Shown here piece after piece: positions 63,117 to 64,000 of a stretch of 64,000 bases of DNA (its first letter is position 1; each line of letters opens with the position of its first letter). The DNA lies in assembly GCF_029227915.1 (NCBI RefSeq), contig NC_079877.1, forward strand, positions 5,644,001 through 5,708,000, in the 5' to 3' direction. The stretch comes from Hydractinia symbiolongicarpus. Lineage: Eukaryota > Cnidaria > Hydrozoa > Anthoathecata > Hydractiniidae. The position numbers were made by a program, and so were the translations under genes. The notes under the pieces are model-generated. The model worked only from the letters and a program-made list of their open reading frames with translations. It did not search any database and had not been told where the DNA came from.

Positions 63117-64000
63117 ATTTTTTCACCACTAAAACGCATGAGACTTGTAGTTTTCAAGAATGTTTTCATTTTTGATGAGACGCTGAATAAAAGCAGTTTA
63201 ATCGCCGGCAAACTAAAACCCGCCATTTCCCGTAAATCCCGGGCTTGGCACGTATAGTCGCATGTATACAAAGAAAGTACCCTGTGAGTAAACTCATTTC
63301 CAGAACGATTTTTTAAATTATTTTTTCACCACTAAAACGCATAAGACTTGTAGTTTTCAAAAATGTTTTCATTTTTGATGAGACGCTGAATAAAAGTAGT
63401 TTAATCGCCGGCAAACGAAAACCCGCGATTTCCCGTAAATCCCGGACTCGGCCCGTATAGTCAAAAGTATACAAAGAAAGTACCCAGGGAGTAAACTCAT
63501 TTCCCGAACGATTTTTTAAATTTTTTTTTCACCACTAAAACGCATGAGACTTGTAGTTTTCAAGAATGTTTTCATTTTTGATGAGACGCTGAATAAAAGC
63601 AGTTTAATCGCCGGCAAACTAAAACCCGCGATTTCCCGTAAATCCCGGGCTTGGCACGTATAGTCGCATGTATACAAAGAAAGTACCCTGTGAGTAAACT
63701 CATTTCCAGAACGATTTTTTAAATTATTTTTTCACCACTAAAACGCATAAGACTTGTAGTTTTTAAAAATGTTTTCATTTTTGATGAGACACTGAATAAA
63801 AGAAGTTTAATCGCCGGCAAACGAAAACCCGCGATTTCCCGTAAATCCCGGCTTGGCCCGTATAGTCAAAAGTATACAAAGAAAGTACCCAGGGAGTAAA
63901 CTCATTTCCCGAACGATTTTTTAAATTATTTTTTCACCACTAAAACGCATGAGACTTGTAGTTTTCAAGAATGTTTTCATTTTTGATGAGACGCTGAATA
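63117..64000 (+). repeat. Dimeric satellite, period 406 bp, continuing past the window end
   Basis: TTCAAGAATG at about 63,156, 63,562 and 63,968, and AAAGCAGTTTAATCG at about 63,190 and 63,596, show a 406-bp two-monomer period. Shared rare states are GGCAAACTAAAACC and GCACGTATAGTCGCATG. The third copy is cut by the window edge. Confidence 0.85.

Larger units (their letters stand above)
35862..64000 (+). repeat. Satellite array, right segment (same 203-bp monomer)
   Basis: The same monomer family continues in the same orientation for about 139 copies after the retrotransposon. The variant mix changes. Between about 36,000 and 55,600 many monomers have AACTAATTTCCAGAACG, TTTTTTAATTCATTTTTTC, CATTTCTGATGAG or GAGAATCTGAATAAAAG. 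After about 56,900 many have CCGTAAACCCCGGACTCGG with CCGCATAATC, and GCATGAGAATTG. Only one clearly shortened monomer was seen (62,153-62,314). The array continues past base 64,000. No unique sequence, RNA gene or coding gene is visible in this stretch. Confidence 0.97.

Noticed and set aside
1-64000. CRISPR-like regular repetition
   Set aside because: The period is about 203 bp with no unique spacers, the whole unit is repeated, and there are no cas genes. The context is eukaryotic.

Overview
This window is almost entirely one satellite DNA array. A monomer of about 203 bp (about 37% GC by hand count on one representative copy) repeats head-to-tail, always in the same orientation, from base 1 to base 64,000. 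Roughly 309 monomers fit in the space. The array runs off both ends, so its true length is unknown. I see no unique-sequence genes, tRNA, rRNA, CRISPR array or bacterial-type operon. A long satellite carrying a metazoan-type LINE with an A-rich microsatellite tail points to a eukaryotic, probably invertebrate, chromosome in heterochromatin or a pericentromere/subtelomere. The C-terminus of the LINE protein resembles elements common in cnidarians and other marine invertebrates, but the species cannot be fixed from sequence alone.

Layout. Bases 1-34,549 are satellite rich in four monomer variants, with several local block duplications (periods 2,842, 3,855, 406, 2,026, 4,053, 1,622-1,825, about 812-1,015, 809, 4,254/3,445 and 1,014 bp). 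Bases 34,550-35,861 are a 5'-truncated non-LTR retrotransposon. It holds reverse transcriptase from just before motif A to the C-terminal cysteine motif, then a 3' UTR with a hairpin, a T22 run and an AAATAAAT-type tail. It is inserted 78 bp into a monomer, and the two flanking pieces add up to exactly 203 bp, with a possible 4-bp TAAT duplication. Bases 35,862-64,000 are satellite again with a different variant mix, dominated by a two-fold 5,271-bp block (38,367-49,095) built from a recurring five-monomer cassette. Further on are blocks of 1,420/1,217 bp and 1,623 bp, and a dimeric 406-bp organisation at the right edge.

How the parts relate. The array looks shaped by unequal exchange or break-induced amplification of multi-monomer blocks: block lengths are near-integer multiples of 203 bp and several junctions are visible as hybrid monomers. 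The LINE copy is single, so it landed after, or outside, these amplifications. Within each monomer the best candidates for function are a near-perfect 9-bp inverted repeat with a TTTT loop, a CENP-B-box-like motif one base short in its spacer, and an unexpectedly high CpG content. Short open frames on the minus strand are by-products of the repeat and are not annotated as genes.
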